Part shown: in pieces, positions 1 through 8,358 of the stretch | How positions within the stretch are numbered: the first letter of the stretch is position 1 | How the letters are laid out: each line of letters opens with the position of its first letter | DNA from: Clostridium bornimense | Lineage (GTDB): Bacteria > Bacillota > Clostridia > Clostridiales > Clostridiaceae | Reading direction: 5' to 3' | Length of the DNA stretch: 34,217 nucleotides | NCBI RefSeq assembly: GCF_018917145.1 | Contig: NZ_JAHLOD010000035.1 | Coordinates: 1-34,217, forward strand | Made by a program: the position numbers and the translations under genes | Notes under the pieces: generated by a model | What the model saw: only the letters and a program-made list of their open reading frames with translations | The model's database searches: none | Told to the model about the DNA's origin: nothing

Positions 1-32
1 ACATTTAGGAGTAATTCTATACAGTCTATATA

Positions 33-100
33 ATTTCCAGTAATCTTTAGCATATTGTAGTGAATTTTATTACTGGAAATACATATTAAATTCACTACAA
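33..100. promoter_or_regulatory. Two interlocked perfect inverted repeats upstream of the ABC permease
   Basis: Arm A at 33-44 (ATTTCCAGTAAT) is the exact reverse complement of 69-80. Arm B at 55-67 (TTGTAGTGAATTT) is the exact reverse complement of 88-100. The order A-B-A'-B' is the topology of an H-type pseudoknot, or of paired operators for a dimeric regulator. A' (TACTGGAAAT) and B (TAGTGAATTT) also resemble each other, which favours repeated protein-binding half-sites. A TATAAT lies at 29-34 without a convincing -35. If that is the promoter, the repeats lie at and just after the transcription start. The element ends 13 bases before the ribosome binding site of the permease gene. Confidence 0.6.
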
Positions 101-125
101 AATTAATTATACGAGGAGTGATACG

Positions 126-1652
126 ATGAGTTTTTTAAAAAGAGGCTTTACAAGCATAATAAAAAGAAAAAGTAGAAATATAATTTTATTTGTAATTTTA
201 TTTGTAATTACAAATTTAGTTCTTTCAGGATTTTCAATGAAGAGTGCATCTAAGGAATCCGCTAAGTTAGCAAGACAGAAATTAGGTGCAACGGTTACAT
301 ATGAATATGACATGCAAAAAGCAATGAATGCATCTAGAGAAGAAACTTCATCATCTTCATATAGTAATGATAAGAGTAAAAGAACAATGCCTAAATCTGA
401 ACCGGTTTCTTTAGAAACAGCTAAAAGTATAGCAACATCAAAATATGTACAAGGATATAACTTTGTTAATTCTACTGTGGTAAATAGTGATGGTATAAAT
501 CCAGTAGAAGAGACAACTACTGATGATAGTTCAGATAGTGATGATAATGCACCATCAGACATGCCAGGAGGTATGAAGGATGAGGGAAATAGTAAGAATA
601 TGATATCAGCAGATTTTACATTAAAGGGAGTTCTAAATTCAGATTCAGATGAAGATTTTTATAATGGAAATAGTGAAATTACAGATGGAAGAGCTCTTAG
701 TGATGATGATATAGATAGTAATTATATATTAGTAGAAGAAGAATTAGCTTATGATAATAATCTTTCAGTAGGAAGTAAAGTTAAATTAGTTTCATCAGAT
801 GAAACTGTTACTACAGAATTTGAAGTTGTAGGTATTTATAATACTTCAGATACTAGTAGTAGTTCACAACCAGGTAGACAAATGATGAATGCGATGAGTC
901 CATATAATAAGATATATTGTTCATATAAAGCAGCACAAACAATGAAAGGTGATAATAGTGAAGGTGATGACGCAATAGATAGCGCAATTTATTATTTAAA
1001 TGATCCAGAAAATATAGATGCTTTTAAGGCAGAGGCATTAAAAAAAGGTGTTGATGAAGATACATATAAGCTAGATGCTAATGATGATGAATATCAACAA
1101 ATGATTCAACCTATTGAAAATGTGGCATCAGTATCAGATAAGGTAGTAATAATTGTAGCGGTAGCAGGAATTGTAGTTTTAACTTTAGTAGTAGTGTTAT
1201 TTACAAAAGAAAGAACTTATGAAATTGGTGTATTATTATCTTTAGGAGAAAGTAAATTTAAATTATTACTACAATTTTTCTCAGAACTATTAATAATAGG
1301 GGTAGTAGCATTTGGAATATCAATTTTTTCAGGAAATGTAATAGCACAGAAGATGGCAGATAGTTTATTAGCAAATGAAGCAAATGTTACAGAAACTGGT
1401 AAAACTGTACCAAGTAATGGTCCAGGTGGTCAAGGAGGTCCAGGTGGACAACAATTTAGCGGAAAAGGTGGTCCAGATGGACAAAGTAATAGCAAGGTAG
1501 AAACAATTGATACAATAGATGTTAAAGTTACAGGAAATGACTTAGCAAAACTAGCTGGACTTGGAGTAGTAATTATATTTTTATCAACAGCATTAACTTC
1601 TGTTTCAATAATGAGATATAAGCCAAAAGACATACTAACAAGTAGAGATTAG
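126..1652 (+). CDS. ABC transporter permease, FtsX/MacB type
   Basis: This 508-residue membrane protein is the permease half of an FtsX/MacB-family ABC transporter; the ATPase follows 11 bases downstream. Membrane segments are visible near residues 17-37, 340-360, 382-406 and 477-495. That is the family layout: one N-terminal helix, a large extracytoplasmic domain, then three helices. The FtsX core motif region (KERTYEIGVLLSLGES) follows the second helix. The outer domain is rich in Ser, Asp and Met, and the loop between helices three and four (about residues 428-455) is a Gly/Pro/Gln-rich spacer. MacB-type systems act as mechanotransmitters or export peptides, antibiotics or lipoproteins, and the substrate here is unknown. 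The start is supported by GAGGAG at 113-118. Confidence 0.9.
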   Translation: MSFLKRGFTSIIKRKSRNIILFVILFVITNLVLSGFSMKSASKESAKLARQKLGATVTYEYDMQKAMNASREETSSSSYSNDKSKRTMPKSEPVSLETAKSIATSKYVQGYNFVNSTVVNSDGINPVEETTTDDSSDSDDNAPSDMPGGMKDEGNSKNMISADFTLKGVLNSDSDEDFYNGNSEITDGRALSDDDIDSNYILVEEELAYDNNLSVGSKVKLVSSDETVTTEFEVVGIYNTSDTSSSSQPGRQMMNAMSPYNKIYCSYKAAQTMKGDNSEGDDAIDSAIYYLNDPENIDAFKAEALKKGVDEDTYKLDANDDEYQQMIQPIENVASVSDKVVIIVAVAGIVVLTLVVVLFTKERTYEIGVLLSLGESKFKLLLQFFSELLIIGVVAFGISIFSGNVIAQKMADSLLANEANVTETGKTVPSNGPGGQGGPGGQQFSGKGGPDGQSNSKVETIDTIDVKVTGNDLAKLAGLGVVIIFLSTALTSVSIMRYKPKDILTSRD

Positions 1653-1663
1653 GAGGGGATTAT

Positions 1664-2356
1664 ATGGAGAAGATATTAGAATTTAAAGATGTATGTTATT
1701 CATATAAAGATGGTGATAGAACAAAAGAAATATTAAAATCTAGTAATGTTATCTTTAACAAAGGTACATTCTATAGTATATTAGGCCCTTCTGGATCTGG
1801 AAAAACTACAGTTATATCTTTAGCTGCTGGATTAGATGTTTCCAAAAGTGGAGAGATATGTTATGAAGGTGAAAATATTAATTCTATAGGATTAACTAAA
1901 TATAGAAGAGATAAAATTGCAATAATATTTCAATCATATAATTTAATAAATTATATGAATGCTGTTCAAAATGTTACTACAGCTATGGATATAAGTAAAA
2001 AGAAAATAGCTAATAAAAAAGAAAAAGCAATAGAGATATTAGAAAAATTAGGATTAAGTAAAGAGGATATATTTAGACCTGTTACTAAGTTATCAGGAGG
2101 TCAGCAACAAAGAGTAGCTATAGCAAGAGCTATTATTAGTGATGTTGACTTAATAATAGGAGATGAACCTACAGGAAATTTAGATAAAGAAACTGCTGAT
2201 GACATAATAGAAATATTTAAAACTTTAGCGCATGAAGAAAATAAATGTGTTATAGTAGTAACTCATTCAAATGAATTAGCAAGACAATCAGATGAGATTA
2301 TCCATTTAAGTAATGGTGATTTTGCTTATATGAAATCTAGAGAAAAAACTATATAG
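1664..2356 (+). CDS. ABC transporter ATP-binding protein, LolD/MacB type
   Basis: This 230-residue ATPase is the energising subunit for the permease just upstream. Its ribosome binding site AGGAGGGG (1651-1658) overlaps the permease stop codon, so the two genes form a tightly coupled operon. Walker A (GPSGSGKT) is near residues 41-48, the Q-loop sits in IIFQSYNL, the signature LSGGQQQR is near 143-150, Walker B plus catalytic Glu (DLIIGDEPTGNLD) is near 161-173, and the switch His is in VVTHSNE. All catalytic motifs are intact. The length and the DEPTGNLD motif are typical of the MacB/LolD/FtsE subfamily that pairs with FtsX-type permeases. A strong terminator follows. Confidence 0.93.
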   Translation: MEKILEFKDVCYSYKDGDRTKEILKSSNVIFNKGTFYSILGPSGSGKTTVISLAAGLDVSKSGEICYEGENINSIGLTKYRRDKIAIIFQSYNLINYMNAVQNVTTAMDISKKKIANKKEKAIEILEKLGLSKEDIFRPVTKLSGGQQQRVAIARAIISDVDLIIGDEPTGNLDKETADDIIEIFKTLAHEENKCVIVVTHSNELARQSDEIIHLSNGDFAYMKSREKTI

Positions 2357-2368
2357 TAGCTGCATAAG

Positions 2369-2419
2369 AGCTATTACAAATCCTAGAGAAAGTGATTTGT
2401 GATAGCTTTTATTGTTTTA
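2369..2419 (+). terminator. Intrinsic terminator of the ABC transporter operon
   Basis: A 14-bp stem with one G-U pair (2369-2382 with 2394-2407, starting AGCTATTACAAATC) is followed by a U-rich tail (TTTTATTGTTTT). It begins 13 bases after the ATPase stop codon. Confidence 0.85.
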
Positions 2420-2430
2420 ATAAAAATAAG

Positions 2431-2472
2431 TAATATACCATAAGTTTGAAGAGATAAACTTATGGTATATTA
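2431..2472. promoter_or_regulatory. Perfect 17-bp inverted repeat upstream of the acetyltransferase
   Basis: Positions 2431-2447 (TAATATACCATAAGTTT) are the exact reverse complement of 2456-2472, with an 8-base loop. A TATAAT lies at 2478-2483, immediately after the right arm, so the element could be an operator over the spacer/-35 region of the acetyltransferase promoter. It could equally be a second terminator hairpin, but the downstream tail TTTATTAT is a poor U-run and the arms are very AT-rich. I cannot decide between the two. Confidence 0.5.
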
Positions 2473-2514
2473 TTTATTATAATTAATTAAATTGGGGGAG
2501 GAACTATAGTAACT

Positions 2515-3228
2515 ATGAATAAAAGAGAAATTGCTGAAAGATTATTAAAGAAGGATATAATACTAAATGTAGACATGTTACAGTGTATAAGGAGAGGATC
2601 AGCAGATATTATTGTAGCTGAAGAAAGTGGGGTTTTACTACAAGATAAAATATCTAACATATATATGATTTCCACATTATCAGAAGGGTTTATAAAATCT
2701 ATTATCGATAAGATATCAGATGTGGATACTATTGTTTTACATAATGAATTTGAATATAAGTTGTTAAAAGATAAAATTAATTTTTCAGAAGAAATGATTT
2801 GCTATAATGCAGCTTATTTACATGAAAAATATATAGAACGACGTAATTTTGAAGTTAAAATAAAAGTGTTAAAAGAGGAATTTGTAGAAGTAGTAAAGAA
2901 TAATTACTCTGAATTAAGTTTATGTAATAGTGGATATATAGAAGAACGAGTAAAAGATAAAGAGTTGTATGGTGCATTTTTAGGAAATAGATTGGCGGGA
3001 TTTATAGGTACTCATGAAGAAGGATCTATAGGAATGTTAGAAGTTATGCCAGAGTTTAGGGGAAAATGTATAGGCAGTGAATTAGAAAGGTATGCTATAA
3101 ACAGAGCAATATCAAAGGGAAGATATCCATATTGTCAGGTTAAAGAAAAAAACGAGATATCAATGAAGTTACAAAAAAGCTTAGGAATGGAGATTTCAAA
3201 AACAAAAGTTTATTGGTTATTTAAATAA
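2515..3228 (+). CDS. GNAT-family N-acetyltransferase
   Basis: This 237-residue protein has a C-terminal GNAT fold, about residues 120-237. The acetyl-CoA pyrophosphate-binding motif appears as RGKCIGSEL near 182-190, a variant of the usual R/Q-x-x-G-x-G/A. It is followed by the conserved helix and a C-terminal KLQKSLGMEIS segment typical of the last GNAT strand-helix. The first ~115 residues match no domain I can name. GNAT enzymes transfer an acetyl group from acetyl-CoA to an amine, and the substrate is not predictable here. The purine-rich site GGGGGAGGA (2494-2502) is about 12 bases from the ATG, slightly long, and no better start is in frame. The deacetylase gene follows 20 bases later, so the two are probably co-transcribed. 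Confidence 0.8.
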   Translation: MNKREIAERLLKKDIILNVDMLQCIRRGSADIIVAEESGVLLQDKISNIYMISTLSEGFIKSIIDKISDVDTIVLHNEFEYKLLKDKINFSEEMICYNAAYLHEKYIERRNFEVKIKVLKEEFVEVVKNNYSELSLCNSGYIEERVKDKELYGAFLGNRLAGFIGTHEEGSIGMLEVMPEFRGKCIGSELERYAINRAISKGRYPYCQVKEKNEISMKLQKSLGMEISKTKVYWLFK

Positions 3229-3248
3229 AGTATAGGGGCGGTGAGGAA

Positions 3249-4013
3249 ATGAGATTAATAATTAATGGTGATGATTTTGGATTAACTAAAGGCGTTACAA
3301 AAGGGATAATTAAAGGAATAAAGGAAGGAATAATTACAGATACTTCTGCTTTAGCAAATTCAGATTATTTTATTGATGCAGCTAATTTAGCTAAAGAAGA
3401 AGGAATATTATCAATGGGAGTTCACTTAACAATTACATTTTTAAGACCTGTATTAAAGGAATTAAAAAATATAGTTGATAAAGATGGATTTTTTTATAGA
3501 AAGCCATTGTTAATTCCTGCACCATATGACTATATTGAAATAGAAGATGAACTTAGGGCACAAATAGAAAAGTTTTTATCTACTGGGCTAAAGTTAAATC
3601 ATTTGGATACACATCATATTTTTTCTATAATGGATGAAAAGATATTTGAAATAGTTGTTAAACTAGCTAAGGAATATAATGTACCAATAAGAAGAGATTT
3701 TAGTTTATCTAATAATGAAGAAAAATTATTTGATATAGCTAGAAAAAACATCATAAATACCACAGATATATTATTATTTCAATCAGGAAAAGCAGTTACA
3801 AAAGAATATATTATAGAGAATGTGGACAAATGCAAGGAAGAGGATATTGATGTAGAAATATTAGCTCATCCAGGATATGTTGATGAGGAGCTTAAAAAGA
3901 TATCTTCCCTTACATATAATAGAGAAAAGGAACTAGAGGTATATCTAGATTCTAAAATTAAACAGTATATTAAGAAAAGTAATGTAGAGTTAATAAGTTA
4001 TTGTCAGTTGTAA
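3249..4013 (+). CDS. YdjC/ChbG-family carbohydrate deacetylase
   Basis: This 254-residue protein belongs to the YdjC/ChbG family, metal-dependent deacetylases of N-acetylated oligosaccharides such as diacetylchitobiose. The family metal site is visible: NGDDFG at residues 6-11 supplies Asp, and THH at about 120-122 supplies His ligands. A later HPGY near 206-209 matches the conserved C-terminal HPG motif. Length is normal for the family and no signal peptide is present, so it acts in the cytoplasm. The ribosome binding site is GGTGAGG at about 3240-3246. It shares an operon with the upstream acetyltransferase. An acetyltransferase beside a sugar deacetylase suggests amino-sugar metabolism, but that link is only inference. 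Confidence 0.85.
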   Translation: MRLIINGDDFGLTKGVTKGIIKGIKEGIITDTSALANSDYFIDAANLAKEEGILSMGVHLTITFLRPVLKELKNIVDKDGFFYRKPLLIPAPYDYIEIEDELRAQIEKFLSTGLKLNHLDTHHIFSIMDEKIFEIVVKLAKEYNVPIRRDFSLSNNEEKLFDIARKNIINTTDILLFQSGKAVTKEYIIENVDKCKEEDIDVEILAHPGYVDEELKKISSLTYNREKELEVYLDSKIKQYIKKSNVELISYCQL

Positions 4014-4032
4014 TAATTGAGTCAATTATTTA

Positions 4033-4061
4033 TTGACGAGAATATAGTAATAGAGTAATAT
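4033..4061 (+). promoter_or_regulatory. Sigma-A-like promoter of the MutS2-like gene
   Basis: TTGACG (4033-4038) and TAATAT (4056-4061) are separated by 17 bases. Transcription would start near 4068, leaving an untranslated leader of about 267 nucleotides before the ATG at 4335. Confidence 0.6.
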
Positions 4062-4098
4062 AAAAATATAATAATAAAATAGAAGATGAGGTGTCTTT

Positions 4099-4110
4099 GT
4101 GAGTGTTTAG
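4099..4110 (+). CDS. Three-codon leader ORF (fMet-Ser-Val)
   Basis: GTG AGT GTT TAG is preceded by a strong Shine-Dalgarno GAGGTG at 4088-4093, five bases from the start codon. Nothing longer is open in this frame. The start lies about 31 bases after the predicted transcription start. Very short leader ORFs are known in attenuators of antibiotic-resistance ATPase genes, which makes this more than a chance ORF. It remains a prediction. Confidence 0.4.
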   Translation: MSV

Positions 4111-4259
4111 TATCTAAAATAGAAATTTAATATTAGCTTCAAAAAAATGGGGTATTATGTACCTTTTATTGTGATGGAGTTAATTATAACTATTTAAGAT
4201 ACAAGTCCACAAGAGCCTAGGGGAGTTTTAATACTACCTTTTATTAGAGTTTGAATTTT

Positions 4260-4294
4260 AGCTGTGGAATTGTCTGCAGCTTTTTATATTTTTT
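4260..4294 (+). terminator. Leader terminator before the MutS2-like gene
   Basis: An 8-bp stem (AGCTGTGG with CTGCAGCT, two G-U pairs, loop AATTGT) runs from 4260 to 4281. It is followed by TTTTTATATTTTTT. It lies about 40 bases upstream of the start codon, inside the leader, as expected for an attenuator. Confidence 0.6.
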
Positions 4295-4334
4295 GTAGTG
4301 AGGGCTTGTATCATTATAAAGGAGAGAGATAGAG

Positions 4335-6221
4335 ATGAATAATGATACAATGGAAAAATTAAATTATAACAAATTGAAAGAAATGGTTAAAAGTTATTGT
4401 TCTAGTAGTTTAGGTAGAAATCTAATTGATAAATTACAACCAAGTAGTAGTATAAAAGAAGTAAAGCGAAGATTAAACGAAACAACAGAAGGAAGATGTC
4501 TTTTAGATGCAGATTATCATATACCATTAGAGGGAATATCAAATGTCACTGTTCTTATTGATAAGATAGATAAAAATGGAGTTTTAGATCCGTCGGAGTT
4601 AATTAGTATATCAGATTTTCTAAGAGGATGTAGAAAGATTAAAGGTTTTATGAAGAATAAAGAAGGATATGCTCCTACATTAAGTGTTTATGGTGAAAAT
4701 ATATCAGAGCTATGTGACATTGAAGAAAATATTAATAATGCTATAAAGGGAAGTGGTATAGATACAAATGCATCTAAGGAATTAAAAAAGATAAGAAAAC
4801 AGATAGATATTTGTGAAGGAAGAATTGATGAGAGGTTAAATAAGTTTTTAAGAAATCCTAATAATAAGGAATATATACAAGAGTTCTTCATAAGTAAAAG
4901 AAATGATAAATATACTATTCCAATAAAAGCACAATATAAAAATTATGTTAAAGGTATTTTAGTAGATACTTCAGCTAAGGGAGGCACTGTTTTTATAGAA
5001 CCAGAAGCAATATCAAAATATACTTCAGAATTAACTATATTGAAAGCGGAAGAAAGTATTGAAGAATATAGGATTTTATCAATACTTACAGAAGAAATAT
5101 ATAATTATTTAAAAGAAATAAAAATTAATGTAGAAGTTATAGCAGAGTATGATATGATTTTTGCTAAAGCAAAGTATAGTAAAGCTATAAATGGAATTAT
5201 GCCAAAAGTTAATGACTGTGGTTACACTAAAATTAATAAAGGAAGGTATCCACTTATAGAAAATCCAGTGCCATTGGATTATGAAATAGGAAAAGATTAT
5301 AGAACATTAATAATAACAGGACCTAATGCTGGGGGTAAAACTGTCGTATTAAAAACTATAGGGATACTAACATTAGCTACGGAATCAGGATTCCATATTG
5401 CTGCAGAGGAGGGGACAGAAATAAGTATTTTTGAAAATATCTTTGTTGATATAGGAGATAATCAAAGTATTGAAAATTCTTTAAGTACTTTTTCATCCCA
5501 TGTAAAAAATTTAGCTAATATTTTAAAAAGAACTAATAATTCTACATTGTTGCTATTTGATGAGATAGGAAGTGGTACAGAACCAAATGAGGGAGCAGCA
5601 TTAGCTATTGCTATGTTAGAAGAATTTTATTATAAAGGTGCAATTACTATAGCATCTACTCATTATGGTGAGATAAAGAATTTTTCAAGAGAACATCCGG
5701 ATTTTGAAAATGCTGCTATGGAATTTGAAAAAGAGACATTAGAACCGCTATATAAGTTAAGTATTGGAAGGTCAGGGGATAGTAATGCTCTTTATATATC
5801 TAAAAAGATGGGAATACCAGATTTTATAATTGAAAAAACAAAAGGTTATATTGAAAATAAGAAATATAATTATAACTTGCTAAAAGAAAGTAAAAAGAAG
5901 ATTATGGTGGAGAAGGTTAAAGAGGAAAGTATTAATCATTATAATGTAGGTGATAAGGTATTTTTATTGGATAAAGGTGAATCAGCTATAGTATATAAAG
6001 AAATGGATAGATTTAATAATATAACTGTTTTATATAAAAAAGAATTTTTAGAGGTAAATTATAAAAGAGTAAAGTTAGAAATAAAGAGGGAAGACTTATA
6101 TCCTGAAGATTATGATATGGATCAATTATTTGTAGACTTTAAAATTAGAAAGATGAATAAAGATATTGAAAGAGGATCAAAGAAAGCTTTAAAGAAAATT
6201 AGAAAAAGTCATATTAAGTAA
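4335..6221 (+). CDS. MutS2-like ATPase lacking the Smr domain
   Basis: This 628-residue protein matches MutS2 from its N-terminus. It has the MutS2 lever and clamp regions (residues 1-310), then Walker A GPNAGGKT near 329-336, Walker B plus signature (LLLFDEIGSGTEPNEG) near 403-418, and the ASTHYGE switch. A coiled coil and a KOW-like segment (VGDKVFLLDKGE) follow near 537-580. Full MutS2 is about 780-790 residues and ends in a nicking Smr domain; here the protein stops after the KOW-like part with a Lys-rich tail. MutS2 was first linked to suppressing recombination and later to rescuing collided ribosomes. A Smr-less form would keep ATPase-driven clamping or splitting but not Smr nuclease activity. 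AAAGGAG (4318-4324) supports the ATG. The attenuator-like leader suggests induction by translation stress. It is probably a paralogue, since a full mutS2 usually exists elsewhere. Confidence 0.8.
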   Translation: MNNDTMEKLNYNKLKEMVKSYCSSSLGRNLIDKLQPSSSIKEVKRRLNETTEGRCLLDADYHIPLEGISNVTVLIDKIDKNGVLDPSELISISDFLRGCRKIKGFMKNKEGYAPTLSVYGENISELCDIEENINNAIKGSGIDTNASKELKKIRKQIDICEGRIDERLNKFLRNPNNKEYIQEFFISKRNDKYTIPIKAQYKNYVKGILVDTSAKGGTVFIEPEAISKYTSELTILKAEESIEEYRILSILTEEIYNYLKEIKINVEVIAEYDMIFAKAKYSKAINGIMPKVNDCGYTKINKGRYPLIENPVPLDYEIGKDYRTLIITGPNAGGKTVVLKTIGILTLATESGFHIAAEEGTEISIFENIFVDIGDNQSIENSLSTFSSHVKNLANILKRTNNSTLLLFDEIGSGTEPNEGAALAIAMLEEFYYKGAITIASTHYGEIKNFSREHPDFENAAMEFEKETLEPLYKLSIGRSGDSNALYISKKMGIPDFIIEKTKGYIENKKYNYNLLKESKKKIMVEKVKEESINHYNVGDKVFLLDKGESAIVYKEMDRFNNITVLYKKEFLEVNYKRVKLEIKREDLYPEDYDMDQLFVDFKIRKMNKDIERGSKKALKKIRKSHIK

Positions 6222-6230
6222 ATATTAGAA

Positions 6231-6273
6231 AAAGAGTTGTCACATAAAAATAGGTAGTGACAACTCTTTGTTT
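6231..6273. terminator. Bidirectional terminator between mutS2-like and chemoreceptor genes
   Basis: Positions 6231-6243 (AAAGAGTTGTCAC) pair perfectly with 6257-6269. The plus strand continues with TTTGTTTT, and the minus strand reads into CTTTTTCT. It therefore serves both convergent genes. Confidence 0.85.
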
Positions 6274-8294
6274 TACAATTTAAACTTATTAATTAAGTTA
6301 GTAAGTTTTGTGGAAGTAGATTTATTATGTTCTGCTGCATCTAAAATAGCAGAGTTTTGCGTAGTAATATTTTTCATATTTTCAGCAATAACAGTAGAAG
6401 AATCAGTAACAGTAGATACTGAAGAAGATATACTATTCATGCTTGTTGATATTTGCTCCATAGATTCAGAGATTTCAGAAGAAATATCTGAAAATTTAGA
6501 AGCCATTTCTTTTACGGTATTTCCGGCATCTTTATAAGATACAGTAATATTTATAAGTTTTGAGTAATCTGTTAATATGTAACTTTCTAGTAGCTTTAAT
6601 AGTTCTGAAGAAGCTATTGATAAATCTTGTACTGCAGATAGTACATCAGAAACATTTTTTTGTATATTTGCTACTTCATTAGTAGATTGTTCAGCAAGAT
6701 GTCTAACTTCATCAGCAACTACTGCAAATCCTTTTCCATGTTCACCAGCTCTAGCTGCTTCAATAGAAGCATTAATTGCTAGTAAATTAGTTTGATCTGA
6801 TATAGCTAAAATGCTGTTAGAAATAGTTGATATATTTTCTACCACAGATACCTTTTCTAGAGAGTCTTTTAGTTTTTTGCTAGAAGATTCAAAAATTTCT
6901 TCTACAGTACGCTTAGATTGAAGACTTTCTTCATGAAGTAACTGAGCATAATGTTCTATTTTTGTAGCAGTTTCTATGCTAGAGTTAGCTATATCTACAG
7001 AATGTTTAGTTATATCATTAACAGCTTGAGACATTGTTGACACTTCCAACAATTCTGTCATAGATTCTTCCATATTTGAAGATATTTGTTCTACATTAGC
7101 AGTAACTTCTTCTAGTGATGTTGATATTGAAACAAGCATTGAATCAATAGTGTTACTGCTATCTAGTATATCGTTACTACTATGTTGAACTTCTATCATG
7201 GTATCATTTAAAGATTCTACCCCAGTATTTAGAGCTGTTATAACTTCACCAAACTCATCATTAGTGTGTACATAACCTCTATACGATAAATTGTAAGAAG
7301 AAAGTTCTGTAGAATATCTTTTTATATCTATTAAGTTCTTATTGAGTATTCTTTTAATAAAATATGCTACAATAAATCCTATAATTAAAGCCATAAAAAA
7401 TATCATGATTTGTTGAGTTTTGATGGCATTTATACTTGAAGTCATTTCTTTTTCAGGAACAATAATGGCTACAGTCCATGAAGTAGATTCTACAGGAGTA
7501 TAAGAAATTAATAGTTTTTTGCCATCAAGCTTAACTGTTGAAGTACCAGTATGACCACTAGTAATAGTATCGAAAAGGTCAGTTATATTTTCATCATTAA
7601 GATCTTTACCATTTTCATCTTTTAGGATATTTCTTTGGGCAAAAACTAAATCCATATCTTTATGAGCTACATATTGACCAGACTTATTTATCATAAAACC
7701 ATAGCCTGTTTTACCAAGATTTATATCTTGTATAGTAGCATTTATATCTTTAAGATTTACAGAACCGCATAAGTATCCTACTATTTTTTTATTAGCATCT
7801 TTTATTGGAGTTACTATAGTAGTTATAGATTGTCTCTCAATTTCTTTTATAAAAGGTTCTGTTATAAAACTTGATTTTTCAACCATTTCTTTAAAGAAAG
7901 GCTCATCAGATTGATCTTTAATGTCATTTGTATCAGGATAATATCCTATACCGTTTTTATCTAATATAAACAAATTATCAAAATTAGAAAGTGATACTAA
8001 TTGAAGTAGATAAGGACGTTGAAGCTCCCAATCCATAGATTTTATGATATCTAATTTTGCAAAAGATTCTAAATTTTCTCTTCTAACTTCAAGAGCATTA
8101 GATACGGACTTACTAGCGTCATTAGACTTAGTAAGTAATAAATCGTTTGTAGAACTTAATATAGATTTTTTAGAACCTATAAAAGAAATATATGAAGAAA
8201 ATAGTGAAATAACTACAATTAAAGATATTATTTGTAGCATAATTTTAGTGCCGAAGCTTAATTGAAATGATCGTTTATCATTTGTTTTTTCCAT
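6273..8294 (-). CDS. Methyl-accepting chemotaxis protein with dCache-type sensor (first copy)
   Basis: This 673-residue transmembrane chemoreceptor has TM1 near residues 14-36, an extracytoplasmic double-Cache-type ligand domain to about 290, and TM2 near 293-315. A HAMP region follows, then a long cytoplasmic coiled-coil signalling hairpin. The highly conserved tip ([20 protein letters not shown], then [14 protein letters not shown]) lies near 500-535 and contacts CheA/CheW. The outer domain contains the Cache motifs YYPDTND and [13 protein letters not shown]. No C-terminal CheR/CheB-tethering pentapeptide is visible. The start is backed by GGAGG seven bases upstream on the minus strand. It is very similar to the receptor at 8584-10605, same length and orientation, so a tandem duplication is likely. 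Ligand unknown; amino acids are common for dCache receptors. Confidence 0.93.
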   Translation of the reverse strand: MEKTNDKRSFQLSFGTKIMLQIISLIVVISLFSSYISFIGSKKSILSSTNDLLLTKSNDASKSVSNALEVRRENLESFAKLDIIKSMDWELQRPYLLQLVSLSNFDNLFILDKNGIGYYPDTNDIKDQSDEPFFKEMVEKSSFITEPFIKEIERQSITTIVTPIKDANKKIVGYLCGSVNLKDINATIQDINLGKTGYGFMINKSGQYVAHKDMDLVFAQRNILKDENGKDLNDENITDLFDTITSGHTGTSTVKLDGKKLLISYTPVESTSWTVAIIVPEKEMTSSINAIKTQQIMIFFMALIIGFIVAYFIKRILNKNLIDIKRYSTELSSYNLSYRGYVHTNDEFGEVITALNTGVESLNDTMIEVQHSSNDILDSSNTIDSMLVSISTSLEEVTANVEQISSNMEESMTELLEVSTMSQAVNDITKHSVDIANSSIETATKIEHYAQLLHEESLQSKRTVEEIFESSSKKLKDSLEKVSVVENISTISNSILAISDQTNLLAINASIEAARAGEHGKGFAVVADEVRHLAEQSTNEVANIQKNVSDVLSAVQDLSIASSELLKLLESYILTDYSKLINITVSYKDAGNTVKEMASKFSDISSEISESMEQISTSMNSISSSVSTVTDSSTVIAENMKNITTQNSAILDAAEHNKSTSTKLTNLINKFKL

Positions 8295-8358
8295 AATTTA
8301 TTCCTCCGTTGTTTATTATCGATTTATTAATTTTGTAAATATATAAGTTCTAAAAAAC

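Larger units (their letters stand above)
4068..4334 (+). promoter_or_regulatory. Candidate ribosome-sensing attenuator leader RNA
   Basis: The leader contains a 3-codon uORF (4099-4110) and mutually exclusive pairings. Stem I is 4110-4122 with 4190-4202: 12 of 13 positions pair, and its left arm begins in the uORF stop codon. The antiterminator is 4201-4211 with 4263-4273, where 10 of 11 positions pair. It destroys the 5' arm of the terminator hairpin at 4260-4281. A third pairing, 4198-4208 with 4302-4312, gives 11 pairs with one wobble and closes the terminator region from outside. A small hairpin at 4219-4240 is also possible. A ribosome parked on the uORF would mask 4110-4122, release 4190-4202 and favour the antiterminator. 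I found no T-box or known riboswitch consensus. All of this comes from manual pairing, with no energy calculation. Confidence 0.5.

Noticed and set aside
107-562. 151-residue minus-strand ORF opposite the permease
   Set aside because: It overlaps the permease gene in full, has hydrophobic low-complexity translation from AT-rich codons and no ribosome binding site.
4014-4334. T-box, c-di-GMP or other known riboswitch
   Set aside because: No T-box GGGUGGNACC sequence and no recognisable c-di-GMP, SAM, lysine or glycine riboswitch core was found. The uORF and competing stems explain the region better.
6268-6537. 89-residue plus-strand ORF antisense to the first chemoreceptor
   Set aside because: It is a shadow of the chemoreceptor C-terminus; its start lies in the shared terminator and no ribosome binding site is present.
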